Of a stretch of DNA of 33,569 nt, positions 16,768 through 24,546 are shown one piece after another (the first letter of the stretch is position 1; every line of letters starts with the position of its first letter). Below the pieces are notes generated by a model. That model was given only the letters and a program-made list of their open reading frames with translations. It made no database searches and had not been told where the DNA came from. Made by a program: the position numbers and the translations under genes. Source of the DNA: Myxococcales bacterium. Its GTDB lineage: Bacteria > Myxococcota_A > UBA9160 > UBA4427. The stretch covers positions 1-33,569 of the forward strand of contig DUBZ01000031.1 of NCBI GenBank assembly GCA_012960035.1, in the 5' to 3' direction.

Positions 16768-17061
16768 GGCACGGTCAACCTTGTTCAATGTTGTGAGTAG
16801 TGGATCTGATTTTGGATCGAAGGCCGATCGTGAGGGTCGCAAAGATTCGATCGCGTCGCGGGTGGCGTCCATAGCTCGGAGCCTCGCACGAGGCTCGCAA
16901 CCATAGCGTTCACCGGCTCGCGCGCGCATGCGTCCTGCGACTGTGTCCATCGTCTTTGCGTACCGACTGCATTCTGGTAATGACTTCGCGTCGGGTTTGT
17001 CGTCGATTGTGCAAGAGTGTGGGCCCGTGGCTATCGTTGCCGCGTAAGCCGCGGAGGGCGG
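16768..17061. promoter_or_regulatory. Divergent promoter region
   Basis: A 294-bp gap between the divergent acyl-CoA dehydrogenase and the second SGNH gene. GGAGG at 17053-17057 is the ribosome-binding site of the rightward gene. An alternative upstream ATG for the dehydrogenase exists at 16872 but would add residues unlike the family. No clear promoter motif. Confidence 0.35.
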
Positions 17062-18396
17062 ATGATTTCGAGGGGCAGGAAAACACTCTATTTCGGGGCG
17101 ACGTTGCTCGTGCTCTGCCTTTTTGTGGAGTGCATGAGTCTCGCCGCCTATGGGATCGCGACCGGACGATTGCTTTCTTTCGCTGAAGCCGACGCCGAAC
17201 GACAACGCGTTCGCGAAGGCGACGAGGCCGGACTTGTTGAGAACGCCGACCGCGGCCCCGTGTCTCCTTGGCAAGTCCTCCATCCCTATCTTGGCTTCGT
17301 CACCGAGCCAACGGGCTTCAAGGGCGGAAGCAACGGCTATGGCTTTATGGGAAAGCCCCCGCCGTTTCGCATCGGCCAGCGCGGAGGCGGCTCCAATCGT
17401 CCACGCAGAGCTGCGGTGGTGGCAATCTTCGGGGGTTCGCTCGCGAGTTATGTGACCGTGGCACTCGACCATTTTATTGGAACGGAACTCGAGGGAAAAA
17501 GTTGCTTTAAGGGACGCAAGGTCCGAGTTGTAAACCTTGCACTTCCCGGCGTGAAACAACCGCAGCAACTTATGACGCTTGAATACTTCTTGAGTGTCGG
17601 GGCCGTGATCGACGTTGTGATCACCCTCGATGGTTTCAACGAAGTCGTGTTGCCGATCGCCGAAAACAAAGAGCAAGGTGTGTTTCCCTTTTACCCGAGG
17701 AACTGGAAGTTCTTCGTCGCGGGCTTGAAGGACGTCAGATTGATGCGCGAAATCGGTGAGGTCGAGTTTTGGCGAAGCCAACGCAAACATCTCGCGACCC
17801 TTTTCTCCGGCTTCCCGCTTCGTTACAGCGCTACTGCGAATACGCTGTGGTTCTACGTCGATCGCGCGCTTGGGAGCAGCATTTCGTTGAAGATGGTTGA
17901 TCTCACGCTTTCCCAGATCGAGGAAGGTCCGGACGCCGGCGGCTATATGGTTCATGGCCCCGGCCGGCGGTACAAGTCGGAGCGAGAAAACTACGATGAC
18001 TTGGTGGCGGTGTGGTCTCGATCCATGCAACTCATGCACGAAGCGAGCAGCGCTGCCGGGATCGCATCTTTTCATTTCTTGCAGCCGAATCAGCGCGTAC
18101 CTGGAAGCAAGATCTTCGCTGAAGGCGAGCGCGAAATCGCAATCCCCGAACGCCATGGCTACGACCAGCCGACGCGCAAAGGCTACCCGCTGCTCATCGA
18201 GGAAGGGAAGCGAATGCGAACACTAGGATTTCCTTTCGATGATCTTACGATGGTATTCAAGGACGTCGCCGAACCGCTCTACATCGACGGATGCTGTCAC
18301 GTCAACGCGCGCGGTAGTGAATTGATGATCCGCGAGATGGCTCGAATCATTCATGAACGGTTCGAACAAGGTCAGCAGTGCCCAGCCTTTGATTGA
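17062..18396 (+). CDS. Membrane-anchored SGNH/GDSL-like protein
   Basis: 444 residues from ATG 17062 with GGAGG 4 nt upstream. A single N-terminal membrane segment (about 8-30, LYFGATLLVLCLFVECMSLAAYG) precedes an extracytoplasmic SGNH fold: block I AVVAIFGGSLASYV, block II VVNLALPGVKQPQQL, block III ITLDGFNEVVLP, and block V YIDGCCHVNARGSELM with the Asp-His pair. It lacks the TPR insert of the SGNH gene at 5231. Such proteins act on esters of glycans or lipids or serve as O-acetyl processing enzymes; substrate unknown. It is followed after 75 bp by the TRAP transporter operon but the link is not compelling. Confidence 0.8.
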   Translation: MISRGRKTLYFGATLLVLCLFVECMSLAAYGIATGRLLSFAEADAERQRVREGDEAGLVENADRGPVSPWQVLHPYLGFVTEPTGFKGGSNGYGFMGKPPPFRIGQRGGGSNRPRRAAVVAIFGGSLASYVTVALDHFIGTELEGKSCFKGRKVRVVNLALPGVKQPQQLMTLEYFLSVGAVIDVVITLDGFNEVVLPIAENKEQGVFPFYPRNWKFFVAGLKDVRLMREIGEVEFWRSQRKHLATLFSGFPLRYSATANTLWFYVDRALGSSISLKMVDLTLSQIEEGPDAGGYMVHGPGRRYKSERENYDDLVAVWSRSMQLMHEASSAAGIASFHFLQPNQRVPGSKIFAEGEREIAIPERHGYDQPTRKGYPLLIEEGKRMRTLGFPFDDLTMVFKDVAEPLYIDGCCHVNARGSELMIREMARIIHERFEQGQQCPAFD

Positions 18397-18467
18397 TATG
18401 CTTGCGCGGTCAGCGGGCTGCGTGCGAGAGTGGTTGCGTGAAGAGACGACTTTTGGAGGACACGCGC

Positions 18468-18503
18468 ATGGGTGACCGAGCGAAGCGATGCGCGAATGAG
18501 TAG
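18468..18503 (+). CDS. Possible 11-codon leader ORF overlapping dctP start
   Basis: ATG 18468 has the best ribosome-binding site of this region (GGAGGA at 18455-18460, 7-nt spacing) but opens only MGDRAKRCANE and stops at TAG 18501-18503. The dctP GTG (18472) and ATG (18496) both lie inside it in another frame. It may be a coupling leader or simply chance. Confidence 0.25.
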   Translation: MGDRAKRCANE

Positions 18504-19629
18504 CGACTCCTCGTACACGCGACAGGGCGGGCTTTCGAATCGCGAAGCACTTGTCGCCGTGCTGGTGGCGCTGTGTGTTGGTGCAGCCGCGACCCTGGCG
18601 CTCCGGCCTGCGACTGGTGTCGTTCGAGCAAAAGATGTCGAGCACGTCGCCGCTCCAGTGCACTGGAAGTTGCCCGTGGCATTCGGAACCCAGCTCCCCG
18701 CGCTCGGCGACAACGCGCTCTACCTGGCCGAACGCGTGCTTGCGACTAGCGACGGTGAGATGAACCTCGAAGTGTTCGAACCCGGTGCCGTCGTCCCGGC
18801 CTTCAGCATCGTTGAGGCCGTGAAAGAGAGAAAAATCGACGTCGGCTATACCTGGCTCGGTTATGACCTCGGAACCATTCCGTCGTCGGTGCTGTTCGGC
18901 GCGGTGCCTTTCGGGATGGAGCCCTGGGAATATTCCGCTTGGTGGTTTTACGGCGACGGCCAGGGGCTTGCCGAAGAGATCTATGGTGCTCTGAATGTCC
19001 ATCCCATCTTTTGCGGTGTCATTGGTCCTGAGTCTGCCGGGTGGTTTCGAAGCGAAATCAAAGATCTCGAAGACATCCGCGGCTTGAAAATTCGCTTTGC
19101 CGGGCTTGGTGGGATGGTGATGCAAGAGTTAGGGGCATCGGTCACGATGCTCCCGGGTGGCGAGATCTTTCAAGCCCTCGAAAAGGGTGCGATCGACGCG
19201 ACCGAGTTTTCGATGCCAGCCATCGACGAGCGCTTGGGTTTCAATCGCGTGGTTTCGTACAACTACTTTCCCGGCTGGCACCAACCTTTTACGGCGTTTC
19301 ATCTGGTCGTGAATACGTCGAGCTGGGAATCGCTTGCGTCTCACCAACAGGCGATCCTCGAAACCAGCTGCACCGCCGCCGTTGTTAACAGTCTCGCAAA
19401 AGGCGAAGCACTCCAAGGTGAAACGCTCATCGGTTTTCAGGACCTCGGCGTGAAGACGAGGAGTCTGCCTGAACCCATCTTGCGAGAGCTCGCTGCGGTG
19501 ACCGCTCGCGTGTTGGCGCGACAAAGCGATGCGGACGCCGACTTCGCGCGGGTGCTTGCGTCCCAGCAAGCGTTTCAAGAACAATACTCCCACTGGAAGC
19601 GCCTAGGCTTCCTGCCGCGGGACTTCTAG
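18472..19629 (+). CDS. dctP: TRAP transporter solute-binding protein, TakP-like
   Basis: 385 residues from GTG 18472 (ATG 18496 is equally possible, giving 377). An N-terminal hydrophobic segment (about 26-45) acts as signal peptide or anchor. The DctP fold is clear: APVHWKLPVAFG, DIRGLKIRFAGLGGMVMQELGASVTMLPGGEIFQALEKGAIDATEF (read in parts), then GFNRVVSYNYFPGWHQP. The FAGLGG, LEKGAIDATE and YxPGWH pattern resembles TakP, which binds alpha-keto acids such as pyruvate with a sodium ion, rather than C4-dicarboxylate DctP. It lies 4 nt upstream of dctQ, in a three-gene operon. Confidence 0.92.
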   Translation: MTERSDARMSSDSSYTRQGGLSNREALVAVLVALCVGAAATLALRPATGVVRAKDVEHVAAPVHWKLPVAFGTQLPALGDNALYLAERVLATSDGEMNLEVFEPGAVVPAFSIVEAVKERKIDVGYTWLGYDLGTIPSSVLFGAVPFGMEPWEYSAWWFYGDGQGLAEEIYGALNVHPIFCGVIGPESAGWFRSEIKDLEDIRGLKIRFAGLGGMVMQELGASVTMLPGGEIFQALEKGAIDATEFSMPAIDERLGFNRVVSYNYFPGWHQPFTAFHLVVNTSSWESLASHQQAILETSCTAAVVNSLAKGEALQGETLIGFQDLGVKTRSLPEPILRELAAVTARVLARQSDADADFARVLASQQAFQEQYSHWKRLGFLPRDF

Positions 19630-19633
19630 CGCG

Positions 19634-20200
19634 GTGTCCCAGCCGATGCCGCCCAGTTTGCACGAGTTGTTGCCGCACACGCGGGTCTCCGTGCGACTCG
19701 ACTGGCTCGTTCGCCGGATCGGCGATTCGCTTTCGTGGATATGGCTCGTGTTGCTGATCACCATCGTGCTCAACGTCGTCATGCGATACGTGTTCGGCGA
19801 AGGGCGGATCGAATTCGAAGAATTGCAGTGGCATTTGTACGCGGTGGGATTCTTGATGGGCGTGTCTTACGCGGTCGAATCCGACGACCATGTTCGCGTG
19901 GACTTCGTGCGTTCACGCCTGAGTATGCGGATGCAGGCGTGGGTTGAGCTGTATGGCATTTTGTTGCTTCTGCTTCCGTTTATCGCACTCGTCATTTATT
20001 ACAGCGTTCCTTTCGTGCTTTATTCATGGGACAGTGCCGAGGTGTCGGCTGCACCCGGTGGCTTGCCTTTTCGATGGTTGATCAAGGGCGCGCTGCCCGC
20101 CGGATTCACTTTGCTTGGGCTTGCGGCGTTTTCTCGCTTGACCCGCGTGTCGTCATACTTGTTTTTTGCGCCGCGGTCGATCGCGCGCGAGGACGACTGA
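19634..20200 (+). CDS. dctQ: TRAP transporter small permease
   Basis: 188 residues from GTG 19634. Four transmembrane helices are visible (about 32-52 LSWIWLVLLITIVLNVVMRYV, 68-85, 102-125 LLLLLPFIALVIYYSVPFVLY, 150-165). The family signature segment VMRYVFGEGRIEFEELQWHLYAVGFLMG and HVRVDFVR is present. It joins DctM and docks DctP for sodium-driven uptake. It is separated by 4 nt from dctP and 3 nt from dctM. Confidence 0.93.
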   Translation: MSQPMPPSLHELLPHTRVSVRLDWLVRRIGDSLSWIWLVLLITIVLNVVMRYVFGEGRIEFEELQWHLYAVGFLMGVSYAVESDDHVRVDFVRSRLSMRMQAWVELYGILLLLLPFIALVIYYSVPFVLYSWDSAEVSAAPGGLPFRWLIKGALPAGFTLLGLAAFSRLTRVSSYLFFAPRSIAREDD

Positions 20201-20203
20201 GCC

Positions 20204-21559
20204 TTGCCTCTGAACGATATCCTCGTCATCGCGATGTTCGTGCTCTTCATTGCGCTGATCTTTACCGGCTTTCCGGTGGCGTGGGTGCTTGGGGGGCTGT
20301 CCGTCATCTTCGCGGCGGTTGCAGTCATCGTGGAAGCCGACTTCGGCATTCCGGTGGGCGTCAATTGGGCGTATGCGTCGTTGTCTGTCGAACGCGTCTG
20401 GGACTTGATGAACAACTGGGTGTTGGTGGCACTTCCCATGTTCATCTACATGGGGTTGATGCTCGACCGGTCTGGCGTAGCAAGTGACTTGATGGTCAAC
20501 TTTGCACGGTTATTTGGACGTGTCCGCGGTGGGCTTGCGGTCACCGTCACGGTGATCGGGGTGCTACTCGCCGCATCGACCGGAATCATCGGCGCTTCGG
20601 TGGTCCTACTCGCGCTCCTAGGTTTGCCCATCATGTTGCGTGAGGGATACCAGGCCGAACTGGCCTCGGGCACGGTTGCCGCAGTCGGGACGCTCGGGAT
20701 CCTGATTCCACCAAGCATCATGCTCGTCATGATGGCGGACCGGCTTGCAATTTCGGTAGGCGATCTCTTTCTTGGTGCGTTGATCCCCGGTGTCCTGTTG
20801 GGGGTGCTCTACGTCCTCTACATCTTGATCTATGCCCAACTGCGTCCCTCGGTCGCACCCTTGGGTGAGGATGTCGTGGCCATCGATCGGGAGATTGTGT
20901 TGGGCGTGGCGAAGGCCGTCGCCCCAGCGTTGGGCTTGGTCGTCGCGGTGTTGGGCAGCATCTTTTTTGGAATTGCGACGCCCACGGAAGCGTCTGGAGT
21001 CGGAGCGTTCGGCGCAACACTTCTCGCCTGGGGAAAGGGACGGATCGACCGCGAAGTCCTACGCGAAGTTGCCCGGAGCACGAGCCGAACGACCGGATAT
21101 ATCTTTGCGATCTTGCTCACGGCGACGGCTTACTCGCTCGTACTTCGGGGGCTGGGTGGTGACACGTTGATCGCAGGTGCGCTGCTCGGGTTGCCGTTCG
21201 GACCGTCGGGCATCGTGCTCACGATTTTGTTCTTTACGTTCCTGCTCGGATTCGTTCTCGACTGGATCGAGATCACACTGATTATTCTGCCCTTGGTGTC
21301 ACCGGTGATCACAGGGCTCGGCTTCGACCTCGTCTGGTTCACGGTGTTATTCGCGGTCTGTTTGCAGACCTCGTTTCTGACTCCGCCGGTTGGCTTCGCG
21401 TTGTTTTATCTCAAAGGGGTCGCACCACCCGAGGTGACCCTCGCGACCATTTACCGCGGCGTCTTTCCATTTATTTTGCTGCAGATCTTGGGGCTCATTT
21501 CGATCTTTATGTGGCCGGAACTCGCGCTGTGGCTGCCTGGGGTTGCATACGGGCGCTGA
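20204..21559 (+). CDS. dctM: TRAP transporter large permease
   Basis: 451 residues from TTG 20204 with GAGGACG upstream inside dctQ. Very hydrophobic with about 12 membrane helices; DctM family features include MFIYMGLMLDRSG, ASTGIIGASVVLLALLGLPIMLREGY, GTVAAVGTLGILIPPSIMLVMMAD, and GIATPTEASGVGAFGA. It translocates the DctP-delivered solute in exchange for sodium. The next gene, a zinc-dependent dehydrogenase, follows 83 bp downstream and may metabolise the imported compound. Confidence 0.95.
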   Translation: MPLNDILVIAMFVLFIALIFTGFPVAWVLGGLSVIFAAVAVIVEADFGIPVGVNWAYASLSVERVWDLMNNWVLVALPMFIYMGLMLDRSGVASDLMVNFARLFGRVRGGLAVTVTVIGVLLAASTGIIGASVVLLALLGLPIMLREGYQAELASGTVAAVGTLGILIPPSIMLVMMADRLAISVGDLFLGALIPGVLLGVLYVLYILIYAQLRPSVAPLGEDVVAIDREIVLGVAKAVAPALGLVVAVLGSIFFGIATPTEASGVGAFGATLLAWGKGRIDREVLREVARSTSRTTGYIFAILLTATAYSLVLRGLGGDTLIAGALLGLPFGPSGIVLTILFFTFLLGFVLDWIEITLIILPLVSPVITGLGFDLVWFTVLFAVCLQTSFLTPPVGFALFYLKGVAPPEVTLATIYRGVFPFILLQILGLISIFMWPELALWLPGVAYGR

Positions 21560-21642
21560 CCCCTGGATGGCGTTGGGATAGATTCTCTGCATCGCGAGTT
21601 CTTCCGCACCCACCACGTTCTTTAGTAGAGGTTTTCTCGAGC

Positions 21643-22602
21643 ATGCGTGCCGTTCGTTGTTGCAATAAGAATATTGAGGTGGTCTCCGTCCCGGAACCGG
21701 CGCACGACGGCGTACGGGTCCGAATCCAGTCGGCGGGAATTTGTGGCTCCGATCTGCACTTGCTCGAGATGGGGATACCGCTGCCCAATACCTTCGGGCA
21801 CGAATTTGCGGGTCTGCTCGACGACGGCAGCGCGGTGGCGGTCGAGCCTCTGCTTCCATGCGGAACCTGCGACCTTTGTGAAGCAGGCCGATACAACTTG
21901 TGTCGACGCGGCACCGCAATGATTATGGGCGTGGGCTGCGATGGTGGCATGACGGACGAGATCTGGGTGCCCGACCGTTGCTTGGTGGCGTTGACCGACG
22001 ACATCCCGGTGAAAAACGCGTGTCTCGTGGAGCCCATTGCAGTTGCGGTCCACGGGATTCGCGACGGAGGCGTCGCGAACGGAGATCGCGTGGCGATCGT
22101 GGGCGGAGGCACCATCGGTTTGTGTGCCGCCGCTGCTGCCCAGGACGTCGGTGCGGAAGTCAGCGTCATTGCCCGTCATGAGCACCAGGTGGAGGCCGCG
22201 CAAAAGCTTGGAAGCGTTGCCCTCGAAAAGGAATATCCGGTCGTCATCGATTGCGCCGGTACGAGCCAGGCTCTTGACCAGGCCGTGTCCCTGTGCGCCC
22301 CGGGTGCAACCCTGATCCTGCTCGGCAGCTATTGGGACGGAATGACTGTGCCCGGAATGGCGCTATGTCTAAAGGAAGTGCGCGTCGTCCCGTCGAGTCT
22401 TTATTCAGGGGGAGGGCGGGCAAAAGGCGGGCACACCCACGACACGAGTGACTTCGAACGCGCGGCACAGATCCTCGCCCGTCGTCCCGAAATCGCAGAC
22501 GCGTTGATCACACATCGGCTCTCTCTCGACGAAGCGCCTCGGGCATTTGAAATTGCCGGGGACCGCAAGGCGGGTGCGATCAAGGTCGTGTTCGAGGTTT
22601 AG
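21643..22602 (+). CDS. Zinc-dependent medium-chain dehydrogenase
   Basis: 319 residues from ATG 21643, slightly short for the MDR family (usually about 340). Catalytic zinc ligands are in GICGSD (Cys) and GHEFAG (His, Glu); the structural zinc loop CGTCDLCEAGRYNLC has its four cysteines. The NAD(P) Rossmann motif is AIVGGGTIGLCAAAAAQ. It resembles threonine/sorbitol-type dehydrogenases. It oxidises a secondary alcohol or polyol to a ketone or the reverse. Placement after the TRAP operon, on the same strand and before a strong terminator, suggests it handles the transported solute or its product. Confidence 0.9.
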   Translation: MRAVRCCNKNIEVVSVPEPAHDGVRVRIQSAGICGSDLHLLEMGIPLPNTFGHEFAGLLDDGSAVAVEPLLPCGTCDLCEAGRYNLCRRGTAMIMGVGCDGGMTDEIWVPDRCLVALTDDIPVKNACLVEPIAVAVHGIRDGGVANGDRVAIVGGGTIGLCAAAAAQDVGAEVSVIARHEHQVEAAQKLGSVALEKEYPVVIDCAGTSQALDQAVSLCAPGATLILLGSYWDGMTVPGMALCLKEVRVVPSSLYSGGGRAKGGHTHDTSDFERAAQILARRPEIADALITHRLSLDEAPRAFEIAGDRKAGAIKVVFEV

Positions 22603-22608
22603 AAACAG

Positions 22609-22651
22609 TTCGACCCGGCACCACGTCGTGGCCACCGGGTCGAATGTTTTT
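22609..22651 (+). terminator. Strong intrinsic terminator
   Basis: Perfect 10-bp stem TTCGACCCGG / CCGGGTCGAA (22609-22618 and 22635-22644) with an internal CCACG-T-CGTGG mini-stem, followed by TGTTTTT. It lies between the convergent dehydrogenase and DsbA-like genes and best fits termination of the plus-strand transcript. Confidence 0.88.
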
Positions 22652-22673
22652 CAGCTTGTACGTGCGGGGCTTG

Positions 22674-23399
22674 CTAGCCCTTCTTCAACATTTCGTCGAT
22701 CAGTCGCGTGAATGCGCTGACCGGCTGAGCTCCCGAAAGGAAGCGTCCGTTGATGAAGAACGCGGGCGTTCCCGTCACGTTTAGCGATCGCGCCTGACCC
22801 AGGTCGCCGTCGATTCGAGCCTTGAGCTCGGCAGACGACAAGTCCTTCCTATACTGCGCGACGTCTAAACCGATCTCGCCGGCATATCGCTCGAACGTTG
22901 CCGCCGATAGGTCGCGCTGGCTCTTGAAGATCGCGTCATGCATTTCCCAAAACTTGCCTTGCATGAATGCGGCTTCGGACGCGGCGTGGGCCGCGGGTGC
23001 GTTTTTGTGGAAGGACAGCGGCATGTGCTTGAACACGATGCGGACGTCTTCTGGGTATTTCTCCGTCAAACTCTTGAGGGTCGGACCGACCCTCCCGCAG
23101 TAAGGTCACTGAAAGTCCGAAAATTCGACGATCGTGATTTTTGCGTCTTTGGGCCCAACGAACGGAGACTTGCCGACTGCGACTTGATAAACTTTGTTCG
23201 GATCGGGGCGACCGTCTTTGCGTGCGGGGGCTGCTGCCGCCGCTGCGGGCTTGAAGTCTTTGATACTGGCCACGGCCGTACCAAACTGCTCGCTCGCTCG
23301 GTCAAGGGAACTCGAAAGCAAGAAACTACTTCCGGCAATTGCGATCCCTAGGATGAAGGCAGAGCCGATCAAGGCTCCGCCTGATGAGTTTTGCTCCAC
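22674..23399 (-). CDS. Membrane-anchored DsbA-like selenoprotein (UPYC active site)
   Basis: 241 residues if the in-frame UGA at 23106-23108 is read as selenocysteine (residue 98). GTG start at 23399 with GGAG 8 nt upstream. An N-terminal membrane segment (about 8-32, ALIGSAFILGIAIAGSSFLLSSSL) and an Ala/Pro-rich linker lead into a DsbA/BdbD thioredoxin fold: ITIVEFSDFQ, then U-P-Y-C at 98-101 in place of CPYC, then FKHMPLSFHKNA, the helical insert, and the cis-Pro loop VTGTPAFFINGRF (Pro212). Sec replaces the surface-exposed, attacking Cys and the resolving Cys101 is intact. A SECIS-like hairpin is at 23076-23094. It should catalyse thiol/selenol-disulfide exchange in the periplasm. Ordinary gene calling breaks it in two at the UGA. 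Confidence 0.92.
23076..23094 (-). promoter_or_regulatory. Bacterial SECIS-like hairpin for the DsbA-like UGA
   Basis: On the minus strand, GAGGGTCG-GTC-CGACCCTC (perfect 8-bp stem) starts 11 nt after the UGA, with the apical loop 19 nt downstream. If the top pair opens, the loop reads GGUCC, resembling the GGUCU loop of the Escherichia coli fdhF SECIS. Confidence 0.78.
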
Positions 23400-23541
23400 G
23401 TGTACGTCTCCGTCGCTGGCTAGTAGCCGGTTGGTCTTTGGAAGAGATCTTGATTGATCTCGAAATCAATTGTCTCGCCGGTCGCACTGAATTCTTTGCG
23501 ATCACCGAGACATGAGTCGGTAGAGTTTTCTATATGCAGCT

Positions 23542-24279
23542 ATGGACGTCAAGGTGAACCTGATCCTCCTGTTCGATGAAGATTTCACGCGCATGGCCCC
23601 GGATCGCGCGAGCGGGCGTGTGTCGTTGGTCGGTCGGCGCCGTGAGCATGTCTGCTCGATCCATCGGGCGGCAGTTGGAGACGAACTTTGTGTCGGGCTT
23701 GCGGGTGGCACGATGGGATACGGCCGCGTCGTCCTGCTGAACGATGACAGCCTGGAACTCGATGTCGAACTCGACACGGATCCACCCGCGGCATTGCCAG
23801 TCCAACTCGTTCTCGCGATGCCCCGTCCTCTGGTTCTCAAACGTGTCCTGATTTCGGCTACCGCGATGGGGGTTAAGAAAATTTTCTTGATCCAATCGAA
23901 TCGAGTCGAGCGAAGCTTTTGGAATAGCAAGGCGCTGCGTGATGGAGAACGAAACAAGCCGCTGATTCTCGGGCTCGAACAGGCCAAGGACACGATCGTT
24001 CCGGAGCTGGAACTTCGTACGCGCTTCCGTCCCTTTGTCGAAGACGAACTCCCTGCGATCATTAAGGGCACCCGAGCCCTGGTTGCACACCCCGAAACGG
24101 ACGTCCCATGCCCGCGTGACCTACAAGAACCGGTGACATTGGTGATGGGACCCGAAGGTGGGTTCGTCCCTTTCGAGATCGAAAAGCTCGAAGCGATTGG
24201 ATGTTCAGTCGTTCACCTGGGAGAGCGGATACTGCGGGTAGAGACGGCGCTTCCCGCATTGCTTGCGCGTTTGTTTTAG
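23542..24279 (+). CDS. rsmE: 16S rRNA m3U1498 methyltransferase
   Basis: 245 residues. SPOUT-class methyltransferase that N3-methylates U1498 of 16S rRNA. An N-terminal PUA-like domain (GRVSLVGRRREHVCSIHRAAVGDELCV, read in parts) is followed by the knotted domain: MPRPLVLKRVLISATAMGVKKIFLIQSNRVERSFW (read in parts), LVMGPEGGFVPFEIEKL, and HLGERILRVETALPALL, the SAM-binding knot signature. Length is typical. ATG 23542 without a strong Shine-Dalgarno. It is divergent from the DsbA-like selenoprotein across a 142-bp gap. Confidence 0.95.
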   Translation: MDVKVNLILLFDEDFTRMAPDRASGRVSLVGRRREHVCSIHRAAVGDELCVGLAGGTMGYGRVVLLNDDSLELDVELDTDPPAALPVQLVLAMPRPLVLKRVLISATAMGVKKIFLIQSNRVERSFWNSKALRDGERNKPLILGLEQAKDTIVPELELRTRFRPFVEDELPAIIKGTRALVAHPETDVPCPRDLQEPVTLVMGPEGGFVPFEIEKLEAIGCSVVHLGERILRVETALPALLARLF

Positions 24280-24546
24280 CAAGCCGGTTGGGTCTTTCTG
24301 CAGCGCATCGGGCTTTCTCTCAAGAATGGAATGGGTGTTTGCGTCCTATCCACGAAGGCAGCGATGTGTGATCGGTTGCTCGCCGCGACAAAGTGTCGGT
24401 CGATCCCTTGTCCGGGCTTTGCATAGCCGCGTTCGTGCATAGCCGCGTTTGTGCATAGCCGCGCGCCTGCATTGCGGCGCCTTCAGATTGCCGAGTTGCC
24501 TCAAAGCCCGATGCGTGCTCGTCGCGAAAGTGCTTTGCTTCTCGCA
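24280..24546. other. Intergenic region with tandem repeat before the phosphodiesterase
   Basis: A 267-bp gap between rsmE and the chosen start of the next gene. It contains the 16-bp tandem repeat at 24421-24464. No terminator with a T-run is seen after rsmE; the right part might be N-terminal coding if an upstream start (ATG 24511) is used. Confidence 0.4.
24421..24464. repeat. 16-bp tandem repeat, almost three copies
   Basis: GCATAGCCGCGTTCGT, then GCATAGCCGCGTTTGT, then GCATAGCCGCGC, at an exact 16-bp period, in the gap before the phosphodiesterase gene. Confidence 0.88.

Noticed and set aside
16768..18156. Large N-terminal extension of the acyl-CoA dehydrogenase frame (up to 1060 codons)
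   Set aside because: The frame is open by GC bias and lies antisense to the SGNH gene; family similarity begins only at ATG 16767, which matches the usual N-terminus.
23067..23108. Two separate short genes in place of the DsbA-like selenoprotein
   Set aside because: The first would end one residue before PYC and the second would start after it; neither half would be a functional thioredoxin fold, while the joined frame is complete.
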